Origin: Rhodococcus ruber
GTDB lineage: Bacteria; Actinomycetota; Actinomycetes; Mycobacteriales; Mycobacteriaceae
Assembly: GCF_027270735.1 (NCBI RefSeq)
Contig: NZ_JAPWIJ010000002.1
Coordinates: 558,001-622,000 of the forward strand
DNA: 64,000 nucleotides
Reading direction: 5' to 3'
Shown here: piece after piece, positions 51,947-61,273 of the stretch
Numbering within the stretch: the stretch's first letter is position 1
How the letters are laid out: each line of letters opens with the position of its first letter
The notes under the pieces: model-generated
Seen by the model: the letters and a program-made list of their open reading frames with translations, nothing else
The model's database searches: none
What the model was told of the DNA's origin: nothing
Made by a program: the position numbers and the translations under genes

Positions 51947-52032
51947 ACCGCAAACGCGCGCGCATTTGTCAGAATGGCGCGGATTCTCACGCGATTTCGC
52001 TCGCGTTCAGCAAATGCGCGCGCGTTTGCGGT
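51947..52032. repeat. Palindromic repeat element, copy A
   Basis: Terminal arms of 22 bp (51947-51968 and 52011-52032) are perfectly inverted around GCAAACGCGCGCGCATTTG. The core 80 bases (51950-52029) match copy B at 53098-53177 in length, orientation and most positions. The last codons of the nuclease-like gene (stop at 51987) lie inside it. Confidence 0.85.
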
Positions 52033-52973
52033 CCACAGGAGGTGCTTCGCACACTCCCTTGCGGCGGCGGGAGGGCAGCGCCCCGCTTCAGGGCGCGAGC
52101 TATTCTGGCCTTCAACTCCTTCGGATGGGCCAGATCTGCCCACGTCCAACGCACCACCGGATAGCCGAGATCGCGAACCGCGTCCTCCCGTAACTTCTCC
52201 TTGAACACCGCGTCGCCGGGGCTCTCGTTCGGTTGCAGATACTCGGTGTACTTGACCTTGCCGTCGAACTCGGCGACGAGAATTCCGTTGATCAGCCAGT
52301 CGATGCGAGCCACGAAGTTACCGTCGGCGTCATAAATCTCCACCTGAGGCTCCGGATCGAAACCGGCCTCACGCAACATGATTCGACTCTGCGACTCACC
52401 GGGGCTGCCACTGCGGCCGTCCATCAGTCGCACAGCCCGTCGCGCCTGCGCCACACCCTTCCACCCGCGAGCGCGGTTCAACTCCGCGGCGACCTCGTGT
52501 GGGTCACAACTCCTCATGGCTGCGTCTCCGGCGATCACCGCCGACAGAAACGTCTCGGTGCGGCCGAGATCGACCACCGTCCGGGCCAAGGACGTCACCG
52601 AGATACCGTCGAGCAACACCCTCGGCACCGATGGTGCACAGTGCACGATGATCGCCGAATTCTTTCGACCTCCGCCGTGGCGATGCCGGGTGACGTGGAC
52701 TTTGTCGAAACCTCCTCTGGGTAAGGGCAATCCGTGGAGTAGGGCAGCCGAGCGATGACTGACGACATGGTCTCCGGAAATGGACGGCAGGATCGCATCG
52801 ATCAACAGTCGATGCCGCTCGTGCTCGGACAACTCGGCCAACCTCGACGACGGAACGTAGACGCCGTTCACCAGACGCACCCATCCCCCTCGCTCGTACA
52901 GAGCTCGCAACTCGTGATCGGCAAACCCGTTCGCCAGCGCCTCCGTTCGTCGCACCATTCGGTCATCGTTCAT
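51987..52973 (-). CDS. AbiEi-like N-terminal domain plus DUF559-type nuclease-like domain
   Basis: 328 residues. The N-terminus (TEALANGFADHELRALYERG, quoted in part as GFADHELRALYE, then WVRLVNGVYVP) matches the winged-helix type IV antitoxin AbiEi-like domain common in actinobacteria. The C-terminal part has the restriction-like pattern QVEIYDADG, RIDWLI, LVAEFDGKVKY (D and ExK), as in DUF559/Vsr-like nucleases. No toxin partner gene adjoins it. Both ends touch copies of the 80-bp palindrome: copy A supplies the last residues and copy B lies upstream. Start is uncertain (52973 or the ATG at 52958). Confidence 0.75.
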   Translation of the reverse strand: MNDDRMVRRTEALANGFADHELRALYERGGWVRLVNGVYVPSSRLAELSEHERHRLLIDAILPSISGDHVVSHRSAALLHGLPLPRGGFDKVHVTRHRHGGGRKNSAIIVHCAPSVPRVLLDGISVTSLARTVVDLGRTETFLSAVIAGDAAMRSCDPHEVAAELNRARGWKGVAQARRAVRLMDGRSGSPGESQSRIMLREAGFDPEPQVEIYDADGNFVARIDWLINGILVAEFDGKVKYTEYLQPNESPGDAVFKEKLREDAVRDLGYPVVRWTWADLAHPKELKARIARALKRGAALPPPQGSVRSTSCGPQTRAHLLNASEIA

Positions 52974-53097
52974 TCTCCGAGTCTCGACCACACGCAGTCC
53001 GATTCGGACCGGTGAAGGGCCGTCTGTGCACAACTCAGGACCTGTGGATGAATACCGGTACCGGCGTACCAGTTGGATCTGCCCGCGCTTCGACGTC

Positions 53098-53177
53098 GCA
53101 AACGCGCGCGCGTTTGTCAGATTTCAGCGGATTCGCCAACAATTCTGCGCGCGTTCGGCAAGTGCGCGCGCGTTTGC
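53098..53177. repeat. Palindromic repeat element, copy B
   Basis: 80 bases with inverted arms GCAAACGCGCGCGCGTTTG (53098-53116) and 53159-53177, which differ at two positions. Same orientation and exactly the same length as copy A. It fills much of the 245-base gap between the nuclease-like gene and the flavin reductase gene. Confidence 0.85.
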
Positions 53178-53218
53178 GAAAATTGGAGGGCCGGTAGCCG
53201 AGCGATGCCGACCAGCAG

Positions 53219-53800
<582 letters not shown>

Positions 53801-53880
53801 TTACAAGCAAACACCTGATCGGTCCTCGACGCCACAGTCCGACTCGAGGTGATTCGAACTGCATCCTCGCAGCTCGGACG

Positions 53881-56106
53881 TCACTCATCCGGCTCCGGCT
53901 CCGGCTCCGGCGCTGGATCGGATCGAGGTGCCGGAGCAGTGTCCGGACGATCGGGCTGGACGCATTTCACGATCGGAATCGGGTCGTACTTCACCGTTCT
54001 GGTGTTCCGCGACAATTCCCTACCCGACGCGGCGTCGCTGATCACCTTGGTGTCGCTGGCCGTGAATCCCGGTCCTCCACCTGATGCGACGCAGCCGGCA
54101 CCGGCGGGCAGCGTCACAGTGTTGGGTGACGTGGGGTTGGTTCGCGACCCGGTGATGGATTCGACGTCGACGGTCTTCGTACCCCACAGTCGCACGGTCA
54201 CGCTGGACGAATCGGCGAACGATTCGATGACCACACCGGTGTCGTTGGGGTTGGTGAACTTCAGGTCGATGGCACCCTCGAAGACCGTCGCCTCGCGGGC
54301 CTCGGGATACCGGCTGATGTAGTAGCTGTGCTCGGTGTGATCGGTGTCTTCCATACCGGCGAAGTAGGACGCGTTGTACAGAGTCGTCGCGAACTGGCTG
54401 ATTCCACCGCCGACGGCGCGATCGGGTCTGCCGTTGTCGATGATCCCCGACTCGACGAAACCCTGCGCGGTACCTCGTGGACCGGTGTATCCGTTGAGCG
54501 AGAACGTCTCTTTCGGCTTCACGAGCGCACCGTTGACTATTTGCGCAGTGAGCCCGATGTTGACGCCGGACGCGTACTCGAACCCGCCGGTGGTGTACTC
54601 GGCGATCACCTCTCGTACACCGAGATTCTGCGCGGCCTCGGTGGTGAGTGCAGGTGGAGCCGGTTCGTAGATCGCTTCGGTGGTACGGGGACCGTCCGCA
54701 GACAACAGTGCGGGCAGCTGCTCGAGAGTCTTGCGCCACTCCACCAGCTCGCCCATCACGCCGGGTACGACGGTCGGCGCACCTGCGGAGAACGTGAACG
54801 ACGCGTCCTTCGGCGGTACCTCGGTACGTACGAGTTGCGGCGCGAGAATACCGGCGGCGACGTCGGTGTCGTAGATCGGAGTCAGCCCGCCCTGGCCGTC
54901 CGGATCGAAGCGCAGAACCTCACCCACGCGATCCGGAGCCAGGGTCGCGTCGACATTCTGCCTGCCCGCGACGATCACCGGAGCCGACGTCGCGGGAACG
55001 GCAACGTCCGCGAACGCTCGGTCGACCGCCTCCTGTGTCACCGTGACGGGGGTGGACTCGTAAACCACTTCCGTTGCCCCCGAGGCCCATTCGGTCCGAA
55101 GATTCCGACGCGTCCCGTCGGCATCCAACACCCGACCCTCCAGTGGTGCAACAGCAACAGGAGTGACACCGTCGAACACGACGTCGCCTTCGACGGGAGC
55201 GCGATCGGTCTCTGCGCGGAGTCCGTCTACGGCGACGGTCAATGCTTGCTCGTCCGTGGTCGACACGACGCCGATCTCGCGGCTACCGAAAAACGACGTC
55301 AGCCGAGTGATCGGATTGACCGGCTGCGAACCCGCGCGGTCGAGCGTCGCATTCCAATCCACCCCGAGACCGGCAGCGGCGGGAACCACTTCGACCTGTC
55401 GATCGCCGACATCGACCTGAACGGGTTGCTCGGCGCGGGGCCCGAGCTCGGATCGCAGGGCGGCTTCGGCGTCGGAGTGCGCCTTTCCGCCGACGTCGAT
55501 TCCGGCGACGGTGACACCACGGGGAACCCGATCGTTCGAGGTGAACCAATCGGCGGCATACAACAGCGCCAGAACGGCGACCACTGCACCGGTGCCGATG
55601 GCAATCTTCCGCCACGGCGGCGTGAACCCGGCTCCATCTGCCTGCGCACTACCGTCGCCGGGAGGAATCGAGGGCGGTTCTGCGGGAGACTCGGGCTGCT
55701 CAGCAACGACGGGCTGTGCCAGGGTCGGAGACTCGTCCGCGACCGGCGTGTGCTGCGGGGTCGACGAATCGGACTCGGCTACGTCCGTCGGACCGGCCGA
55801 TTCGACGACCTCCGTAGTGGTGGGATCCGTAGTGGCGGAATCGGTAGCGTCGGAATCAGCGGGGACGGCATCGGTGGTCGAGGCTTCGTGAACAGATGTT
55901 TCTGCAGTGTCCGTGCCGTCGGCAGCGGTCGCGGAGTCGGCCGTCACGTCGTCGGAGGGATGATCGGAACCGGACGCACGCTCCGATCCGTCGGCTCCGT
56001 CACCGACAGCTCCGAATGTCTCGGTGGGAGCGTCGTACGGCGGTACGTCGGGAACCTTCTCGTCGCCGTTGGGCGAATCACCCGACCTACTGTTGCCCTC
56101 GCTCAC
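53881..56106 (-). CDS. VanW-family membrane protein with peptidoglycan-binding-like domains
   Basis: 741 residues. An acidic, Ser/Thr/Asp-rich cytoplasmic region (1-165) and one membrane segment (KIAIGTGAVVAVLALLYAA, about 173-192) come first. Two YoaR-like putative peptidoglycan-binding domains (200-430) follow. The VanW domain (about 500-690) has FSLNGYTGPRGTAQGF and GGGISQFATTLYNAS. The tail ends in Pro-Glu repeats. It is an outer-surface protein probably touching peptidoglycan; VanW itself has no defined activity. AAGGG six bases before the GTG supports the start. It is single, between the flavin reductase and the second PucR gene. Confidence 0.88.
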   Translation of the reverse strand: MSEGNSRSGDSPNGDEKVPDVPPYDAPTETFGAVGDGADGSERASGSDHPSDDVTADSATAADGTDTAETSVHEASTTDAVPADSDATDSATTDPTTTEVVESAGPTDVAESDSSTPQHTPVADESPTLAQPVVAEQPESPAEPPSIPPGDGSAQADGAGFTPPWRKIAIGTGAVVAVLALLYAADWFTSNDRVPRGVTVAGIDVGGKAHSDAEAALRSELGPRAEQPVQVDVGDRQVEVVPAAAGLGVDWNATLDRAGSQPVNPITRLTSFFGSREIGVVSTTDEQALTVAVDGLRAETDRAPVEGDVVFDGVTPVAVAPLEGRVLDADGTRRNLRTEWASGATEVVYESTPVTVTQEAVDRAFADVAVPATSAPVIVAGRQNVDATLAPDRVGEVLRFDPDGQGGLTPIYDTDVAAGILAPQLVRTEVPPKDASFTFSAGAPTVVPGVMGELVEWRKTLEQLPALLSADGPRTTEAIYEPAPPALTTEAAQNLGVREVIAEYTTGGFEYASGVNIGLTAQIVNGALVKPKETFSLNGYTGPRGTAQGFVESGIIDNGRPDRAVGGGISQFATTLYNASYFAGMEDTDHTEHSYYISRYPEAREATVFEGAIDLKFTNPNDTGVVIESFADSSSVTVRLWGTKTVDVESITGSRTNPTSPNTVTLPAGAGCVASGGGPGFTASDTKVISDAASGRELSRNTRTVKYDPIPIVKCVQPDRPDTAPAPRSDPAPEPEPEPDE

Positions 56107-56233
56107 GTTCGACCCTTCCAGGACCACCGTTCGATGAAAGTTCCACCCGTGGGCACGGCGTACCCCGGGCACGAGCTTACGCAAACCGAACGGCGACGGT
56201 CACTCGGCGATGTTCGGTATCCGAACGAAGAAA

Positions 56234-56280
56234 GGCTCCGCACTGCTGCCGGGTCGGGGGTCAGGCAGCAGCACGGAGCC
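56234..56280 (-). terminator. Terminator hairpin of the second PucR gene
   Basis: GGCTCCG and CTGCTGCC arms pair with 56264-56280 apart from a two-base internal mismatch. On the minus strand a TTTCTTCG run follows. It lies 57 bases after the regulator's stop. The 230-base gap to the VanW start has no gene. Confidence 0.65.
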
Positions 56281-56336
56281 ACCTGGAATATAGGCACTCC
56301 TCGACCGCGCGTTACACCGTGTTGAAAATTGTCTCG

Positions 56337-57659
56337 TCAATTCATTCGATTGAATGATCCGCGGGGCGTCGAACTGTCACCTTGCCCCACGGCACGGGTC
56401 CAGTGCCCCGTTCTGACCAGGGCGAGCGTGAGCAGAAGCCGATCTCGCGGATCGGTCAGATCATGCCCGGTCAACTCTTCGATCCGTCGAACCCGATAGA
56501 TCACCGTGTTTCGGTGGCAGTAGAGCGCCTTCGCGGCGTTGGTCGGCGAACCGTCGGAGGCGAGCATGTGCGCCAGAGTGTCGAGCAGCGTTCCGCGATG
56601 CGGCTCCGGGTGCGTCCACAAGCTGCCGAGAGCGTGGCGCACGAGCAACTCCGACGATTGATGGTCGGCAGCCATGATCACGCGAGGCAGACGCTCCGTC
56701 GCCAACGCCACGCCGCTGCCCTCGGTGATGGTCTCGGCCGTCAGCGCCGCCAATCGGTATGCCGCCGCGAACGAGGACACACCCTCGGGTGAATGCGCGA
56801 CGCCGACGGGCCCCACGGCCTGCGCCGCGAGGGAATCGACGACAGAATTCCACGACCCCGTGCCGAGCGCGACGAGTGCGAATTGATGACCGTCCCTGGT
56901 GTTCCAATGCGATACCGCACCGATCTGATCCAATGCATCCTCGGGTGCGGGCAGCGGCGGCGATCCCTGATCGTCGAGTGGGCCGACGACACACGCAATT
57001 TGCTGCGACGCCGAAAGCCCAAGTGTGGCACGAGCTTCGATGACGAATGCCGGATCTCCACCACGCCCCGACCGAAGACCGTCGAGAATTTCCAAGACGT
57101 TGGCGAGGTCCCGTTGCTGCATTCGGGCACTCTCCTGCCGATACGCCTCGACGAGAGTTTCGTACTGACTGTCCAGCGCACGCCACAACTGCTGACCCGC
57201 CACCAGAAGAAGGTGCTCGTCGATGCTGGATCGGCGTTGTTCTCGCTCGAGCATCAGCTCCTCCCAGAGTGTTCGGCTACCGAGCGTGTATGCCTTGAGC
57301 ACCAACTCCATCGGAATACCTTGGCGAGCGCGTTCCCTCCCGGTGCGACGCCACACCTCCCTGGTGTTGTCGTTCGCGGCCGGCAGCCCCGACAGGGTGC
57401 GCAGACCTTGACCGATGTGCTCGCGGGTACTGCGCCTGATCTCGCCCGCGATGTCCGGAGCGGAGCTGGCCAGGTAGGCAGGTTCCTGCTCGATGAGCGC
57501 CAACGTGATGGAGTCGGCGATCGTATCGGCCCGTGGCGTCAAGGCCGCCCATGCGCTTCGGATCTTCTCCTGATCCGCCGCCGTCACCGCGCCGCGGGCA
57601 GCGGATCGCGCCGATGCGTGTCGACCACCAGGAGCACCCACCCTGACAGTTTTGCGCAC
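56337..57659 (-). CDS. PucR/CdaR-type transcriptional regulator (paralogue of 36970-38148)
   Basis: 440 residues with the same plan as the other PucR protein: an RsbRD-like helical N-terminus (ELVLKAYTLGSRTLWEELM), a degenerate middle domain and the C-terminal HTH (AAKALYCHRNTVIYRVRR, then IEELTGHDL). It is divergent from the Liv-type transporter operon and the shared 130-base region carries a set of repeats at 57654-57748. Activation of the transporter is the likely job. The GTG at 57659 is uncertain; other in-frame GTG codons lie on both sides and none has a clear ribosome site. Confidence 0.85.
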   Translation of the reverse strand: MRKTVRVGAPGGRHASARSAARGAVTAADQEKIRSAWAALTPRADTIADSITLALIEQEPAYLASSAPDIAGEIRRSTREHIGQGLRTLSGLPAANDNTREVWRRTGRERARQGIPMELVLKAYTLGSRTLWEELMLEREQRRSSIDEHLLLVAGQQLWRALDSQYETLVEAYRQESARMQQRDLANVLEILDGLRSGRGGDPAFVIEARATLGLSASQQIACVVGPLDDQGSPPLPAPEDALDQIGAVSHWNTRDGHQFALVALGTGSWNSVVDSLAAQAVGPVGVAHSPEGVSSFAAAYRLAALTAETITEGSGVALATERLPRVIMAADHQSSELLVRHALGSLWTHPEPHRGTLLDTLAHMLASDGSPTNAAKALYCHRNTVIYRVRRIEELTGHDLTDPRDRLLLTLALVRTGHWTRAVGQGDSSTPRGSFNRMN

Positions 57660-57748
57660 AGAGCCCACATCACAGGGCGATTTGACCGGTACTGGTGCCC
57701 AGCGACCCAAAGATTCTGTGCGCAGCGCCCATATCGCCCGTTGTGCGC
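57654..57748. promoter_or_regulatory. Repeat-rich intergenic control region
   Basis: Inverted pairs GCGCACAG (57654-57661)/CTGTGCGC (57716-57723) and GGGCGAT (57675-57681)/ATCGCCC (57733-57739) are nested here. TGCGCA also recurs in direct orientation at 57653 and 57719, and TTGTGCGC follows at 57741. It lies between the PucR gene and the transporter operon and is a candidate multi-site PucR target. Confidence 0.45.
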
Positions 57749-57789
57749 GACGCACCATAGTGAACGCAACAGATTGTGAGGTGCGTCAC

Positions 57790-58611
57790 TTGAACTCTCT
57801 CGACACGATGGACCCGGTTCTCACCATGAAGGACGTCGAAGTGTCGTTCGGCGGAATCGTCGCGCTCTCCGGAGTCAGTCTCGACGTACGCCCCGGCGAA
57901 GTCCTCGGCGTCATCGGACCCAACGGGGCCGGCAAGACGACCCTGTTCAACGTTGCGTGCGGACTCGTCCGACCGCAATCGGGAACACTCGGCCGACACG
58001 GCAAAGCGCTGCCCCGGCTTCGCCCGCACGACCTCCCCCGACTCGGCATGAGCAGAACCCTGCAGGGACTCGGGTTGTTCGATCGAATGACCGTTCTGGA
58101 CAACGTCATGATCGGTGCCGACCGAACGGCTCGGACCGGAGTCCTGGCCGGCCTCCTCGGGCTGCCGTCGAGCGCCTCCGACGACGCCGCGGTCCGCTCG
58201 ACCGCGATGGCCATGCTGCAGCGATTGCGGATCGAAGACCACGCCCACCGCTTGCCGCCGAGCCTGCCGTACGCGGTGCGCAAGAGAGTCGCGCTGGCTC
58301 GTGCTCTCGTCAGCGAACCGACACTGCTTCTGCTCGACGAACCCGCCTCGGGCCTGTCCAGCGACGAAATGAGCGAGCTCGGCAACGAGATTCGTTCTTT
58401 GGCAGCAGTTTCCACCGATTCCGAACCGGAAAGACCTGCCACATCGGTCATGCTCGTCGAGCATCACATGGACCTCGTGATGAGTGTGTGCGACCGGATC
58501 TACGTACTCGACTTCGGCAAGGTCATCGCTCAGGGGACGCCCGATCAGATCCGTGAAGACCCCGCCGTGCTCGCTGCATACCTCGGAAACGAGGTGGCCC
58601 ATGACGACTGA
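57790..58611 (+). CDS. ABC transporter ATP-binding protein, LivG type
   Basis: 273 residues. Walker A is IGPNGAGKTTLFN near 41. The signature region is atypical: SLPYAVRKRVALARAL replaces the usual LSGGQ-like LPYGQQRRLEIARAL. Walker B is LLLLDEPASGL and the H-loop is in VEHHMD. The C-terminal GTPDQIREDPAVLAAYLG is the LivG-type tail. The TTG at 57790 is chosen because TGAGG lies nine bases upstream; the ATG at 57808 has no ribosome site. First gene of a five-gene importer; it overlaps the next by eleven bases. Confidence 0.9.
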   Translation: MNSLDTMDPVLTMKDVEVSFGGIVALSGVSLDVRPGEVLGVIGPNGAGKTTLFNVACGLVRPQSGTLGRHGKALPRLRPHDLPRLGMSRTLQGLGLFDRMTVLDNVMIGADRTARTGVLAGLLGLPSSASDDAAVRSTAMAMLQRLRIEDHAHRLPPSLPYAVRKRVALARALVSEPTLLLLDEPASGLSSDEMSELGNEIRSLAAVSTDSEPERPATSVMLVEHHMDLVMSVCDRIYVLDFGKVIAQGTPDQIREDPAVLAAYLGNEVAHDD

Positions 58612-59323
58612 CGCGGCACACCTGAAGATCACCGACCTCACTGTGCGTTACGGGCCGGTCACCGCCCTCGATTCGGTGTCGATGACCGTCGCGGCCGGGG
58701 CGATCACCGCCGTACTCGGGGCCAACGGAGCCGGAAAGACGACACTGCTGCGCACCGTTTCCGGGCTCATTCGGCCGGTATCGGGACGTATCGATCTCGC
58801 CGGTGTCGACGTTGTCGGCGTGGCACCGGATCGCATGTCCCGCAAAGGACTTGCACACGTCCCCGAGGGCCGCGGAGTGATCGCCGAACTCACCGTCGAC
58901 GAGAATCTTCGACTCGGCGCGTTGGGACGCAACAGAAGTCACGACGCAGTCACCCTCGACCGGATCTACGAGATGTTCCCGCCCCTCACCGGCCGCCGAG
59001 CGTCTTCTGCGCACACCCTGTCCGGCGGAGAACGACAAATGCTGGTGATCGGACGAGCTCTGATGGCGACGCCGTCGGTCCTTCTTCTCGACGAACCGTC
59101 TCTCGGGCTCGCTCCGAAAGTCGTCGCGCAGATCTTCGAGACACTCCGTGCACTCGTCGATTCCGAATCGATGACCGTTGTGCTCGTCGAACAGAACGCG
59201 CGGAGCGCGCTGTCGATCGCCGAACACGCCGTAGTCCTGGATCTGGGCAAGGTCGCGATGGAAGGCCCCGCCGACACCCTGGCCGGGGACGACGCCCTCC
59301 GACACGCCTACCTCGGGTTCTAG
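58601..59323 (+). CDS. ABC transporter ATP-binding protein, LivF type
   Basis: 240 residues. Walker A LGANGAGKTTLLR near 34, signature TLSGGERQMLVIGRALM, Walker B VLLLDEPSLGLAP and the H-loop position occupied by Gln in LVEQNARSAL as is usual for LivF. VPEGRGVIAELTVDENL is a LivF hallmark. It forms the nucleotide-binding pair with the LivG-type protein to power uptake. The ATG overlaps the end of the upstream gene by eleven bases. Confidence 0.92.
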   Translation: MTTDAAHLKITDLTVRYGPVTALDSVSMTVAAGAITAVLGANGAGKTTLLRTVSGLIRPVSGRIDLAGVDVVGVAPDRMSRKGLAHVPEGRGVIAELTVDENLRLGALGRNRSHDAVTLDRIYEMFPPLTGRRASSAHTLSGGERQMLVIGRALMATPSVLLLDEPSLGLAPKVVAQIFETLRALVDSESMTVVLVEQNARSALSIAEHAVVLDLGKVAMEGPADTLAGDDALRHAYLGF

Positions 59324-59349
59324 AGCAAGCCGAAAGGACGCCTGCCACA

Positions 59350-60228
59350 GTGCAACAACTGCTCACCATCCTCATCAACGGCGTGACGACCGGCATGATC
59401 TATGCCGCCTTCGCCCTCGCTCTCGTCCTCATCTGGCGATCGACACGCATCGTCAACTTCGCCCAGGCTCCGATGGCCATGATCACCACCTACGTCGCAC
59501 TCGTCGTCATCGACGCCGGGTACTCGTATTGGATCGGGTTCGGAGTCGCGCTCCTCAGCGGGCTACTGCTGGGAGCGTTGATCGAAAGACTCGTCATCCG
59601 GTTCGTCGACAGCTCCTCCCACATAAACCCGGTGATTCTGACGCTGGGACTGTTCATCATCATCCACGCGGTGGCCGCCATCATCTTCGGCAACCAATTC
59701 CGTTCCTTCCCAGCTCCCTTCGGCCTCACAGGCCAGCGAATCGGGGAGATCAACGTGGCGCTGACCGGGTACGACATCTTCAAGATCATCGCGGTCCTGG
59801 TGGTACTGGCGCTGCTCATCCTGCTGTTCCGCTTCACCGACCTGGGACTGAAGATGCGAGCGAGCGCTTTCGAGCAGGAGGTCGCCAAACTCCTGGGAGT
59901 ACGCGTGAGCCGAATGCTCACCCTCGGTTGGGCTCTCGCCGCAGTCGTCGGATCACTGGCAGGCCTGCTCATCGCAGGAGGTTCGTTGGTGCATCCGGGA
60001 TACATGGACTCGATCGTCGTATTCGGTTTCGTTGCAGCAGTTCTCGGTGGCCTGGACAGCCCGGCGGGTGCGGTGGTCGGCGGCTTGCTGATGGGCATCG
60101 GACTCAGCTTCGTCAGCGGCTACCTCGGCCAGGATCTGGTCTCCAGTGCGGCATTGGTGATCCTGATCGTCGTACTTCTGGTCCGCCCGAGCGGATTGTT
60201 CGCCAGCGCAGCAGCCAGGAGGGTGTGA
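59350..60228 (+). CDS. Branched-chain amino acid-type ABC permease, LivH type
   Basis: 292 residues with about eight membrane segments. LLTILINGVTTGMIYAAFAL at the N-terminus, LGVRVSRMLTLGWALAA (the coupling-helix EAA-like region) and VAAVLGGLDSPAGAVVGGL are typical of LivH. It forms half of the translocation channel. GTG start after AAAGGACG, 26 bases past the LivF-type gene; the LivM-type gene begins one base after its stop. Confidence 0.92.
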   Translation: MQQLLTILINGVTTGMIYAAFALALVLIWRSTRIVNFAQAPMAMITTYVALVVIDAGYSYWIGFGVALLSGLLLGALIERLVIRFVDSSSHINPVILTLGLFIIIHAVAAIIFGNQFRSFPAPFGLTGQRIGEINVALTGYDIFKIIAVLVVLALLILLFRFTDLGLKMRASAFEQEVAKLLGVRVSRMLTLGWALAAVVGSLAGLLIAGGSLVHPGYMDSIVVFGFVAAVLGGLDSPAGAVVGGLLMGIGLSFVSGYLGQDLVSSAALVILIVVLLVRPSGLFASAAARRV

Positions 60229-60229
60229 C

Positions 60230-61273
60230 ATGAATGCGACTCTCACGCGTCTCACCGCAACCCCGGTTCGACGTCACTTCCTTTGTGTTGTCATCGGACT
60301 CGTCGTCATCGTGCTCGCGCTCGAGTCACTGAGCACCTTCCGGCAGAGCCAGCTCACCTCGGTTGCCTACCTGGCGATCGCGGCCGGCGGGCTGACCGTG
60401 CTGACCGGGTTGAGCGGCCAACTTTCTCTCGGACACGGCGCGTTCATGGCCGTCGGCGCATACACCGCGGCATTGATGCTGCGGGCCAACGATTCTGGAT
60501 GGTCGGTACCCCTGGTACTGCTCGCCGCCACCGTCATCTCGGCCGTCGTGGGTGTGGTAGTGGGAGTTGCCGCTGCCCGGTTGCACGGGCCGTACCTGGC
60601 CGGTGCCACGCTGGCCCTCGCCGTCGCCGTACCGGGCCTGGCCCTGTACTTCTCGGACTACCTCGGCGGCGAACAAGGCCTGGTCGTCCCGGTACCGAAA
60701 GTGCCGGATCTGATCGACGACGTGATGTACTTCGTCACCGGAAACGAGCTCAGCGGAACGAAATTCGTCGCCTACGTCAGTTGGGTTCTGCTCGTCATCG
60801 TGTTCTTCCTGTTAGCGAACGTCTCGTCGAGCCGAATCGGCCGCCGCTGGCGAGCCGTCCGGGACGACGAGGTCGCCGCCGAGCTGGCCGGCATCGACCT
60901 GGGGCGTGCACGCATTCTGGCCTTCGTCGTCAGCGCGGCGTGCGCGGGCGCAGGTGGTGCCGTTCTTGCGATGTCGGCACGGATCGCGGCACCGAGCGGA
61001 TTCACGCTGACACTCTCCCTGACGCTGCTCTCGGCCGTCGTCATCGGTGGGCTCGGAACTCTGTCCGGGGCCCTGATCGGGGCAGTACTGCTGACCTACA
61101 TCCCGCCGGTGGTCACCAACCTCGGACTCGATCTGGGGCTGAGCAGTCTGCAATCCGCCGAACTCGCACCACTGGTGACCGGAATCTTCACCGTCCTGGT
61201 CATCCTGTTCGCCCCACTGGGTCTGGTGGGCACGTATCGAAGGTTGCGTTCAACCAGAAAAGAGATGAAATGA
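60230..61273 (+). CDS. Branched-chain amino acid-type ABC permease, LivM type
   Basis: 347 residues with about ten membrane segments. LTGLSGQLSLGHGAFMAVGA near 60 and RRWRAVRDDEVAAELAGIDL (the cytoplasmic coupling loop, contacting the ATPases) are family signatures, and VIGGLGTLSGALIGAVLL completes the second half. GGAGGG six bases before the ATG fixes the start. Its TGA overlaps the ATG of the binding-protein gene by four bases. Confidence 0.92.
   Translation: MNATLTRLTATPVRRHFLCVVIGLVVIVLALESLSTFRQSQLTSVAYLAIAAGGLTVLTGLSGQLSLGHGAFMAVGAYTAALMLRANDSGWSVPLVLLAATVISAVVGVVVGVAAARLHGPYLAGATLALAVAVPGLALYFSDYLGGEQGLVVPVPKVPDLIDDVMYFVTGNELSGTKFVAYVSWVLLVIVFFLLANVSSSRIGRRWRAVRDDEVAAELAGIDLGRARILAFVVSAACAGAGGAVLAMSARIAAPSGFTLTLSLTLLSAVVIGGLGTLSGALIGAVLLTYIPPVVTNLGLDLGLSSLQSAELAPLVTGIFTVLVILFAPLGLVGTYRRLRSTRKEMK

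Noticed and set aside
51987..52973. AbiEi-like protein as half of a toxin-antitoxin pair
   Set aside because: No AbiEii-type nucleotidyltransferase toxin adjoins it, and its C-terminal half looks like a nuclease domain instead.
51947..53177. Two palindromic repeats as a minimal CRISPR or IS ends
   Set aside because: They are 1.1 kb apart, in direct orientation, with no cas or transposase gene and no visible target duplication.
54328..56325. 665-codon plus-strand open frame
   Set aside because: Antisense to the VanW gene, no recognisable motif; typical high-GC shadow frame.
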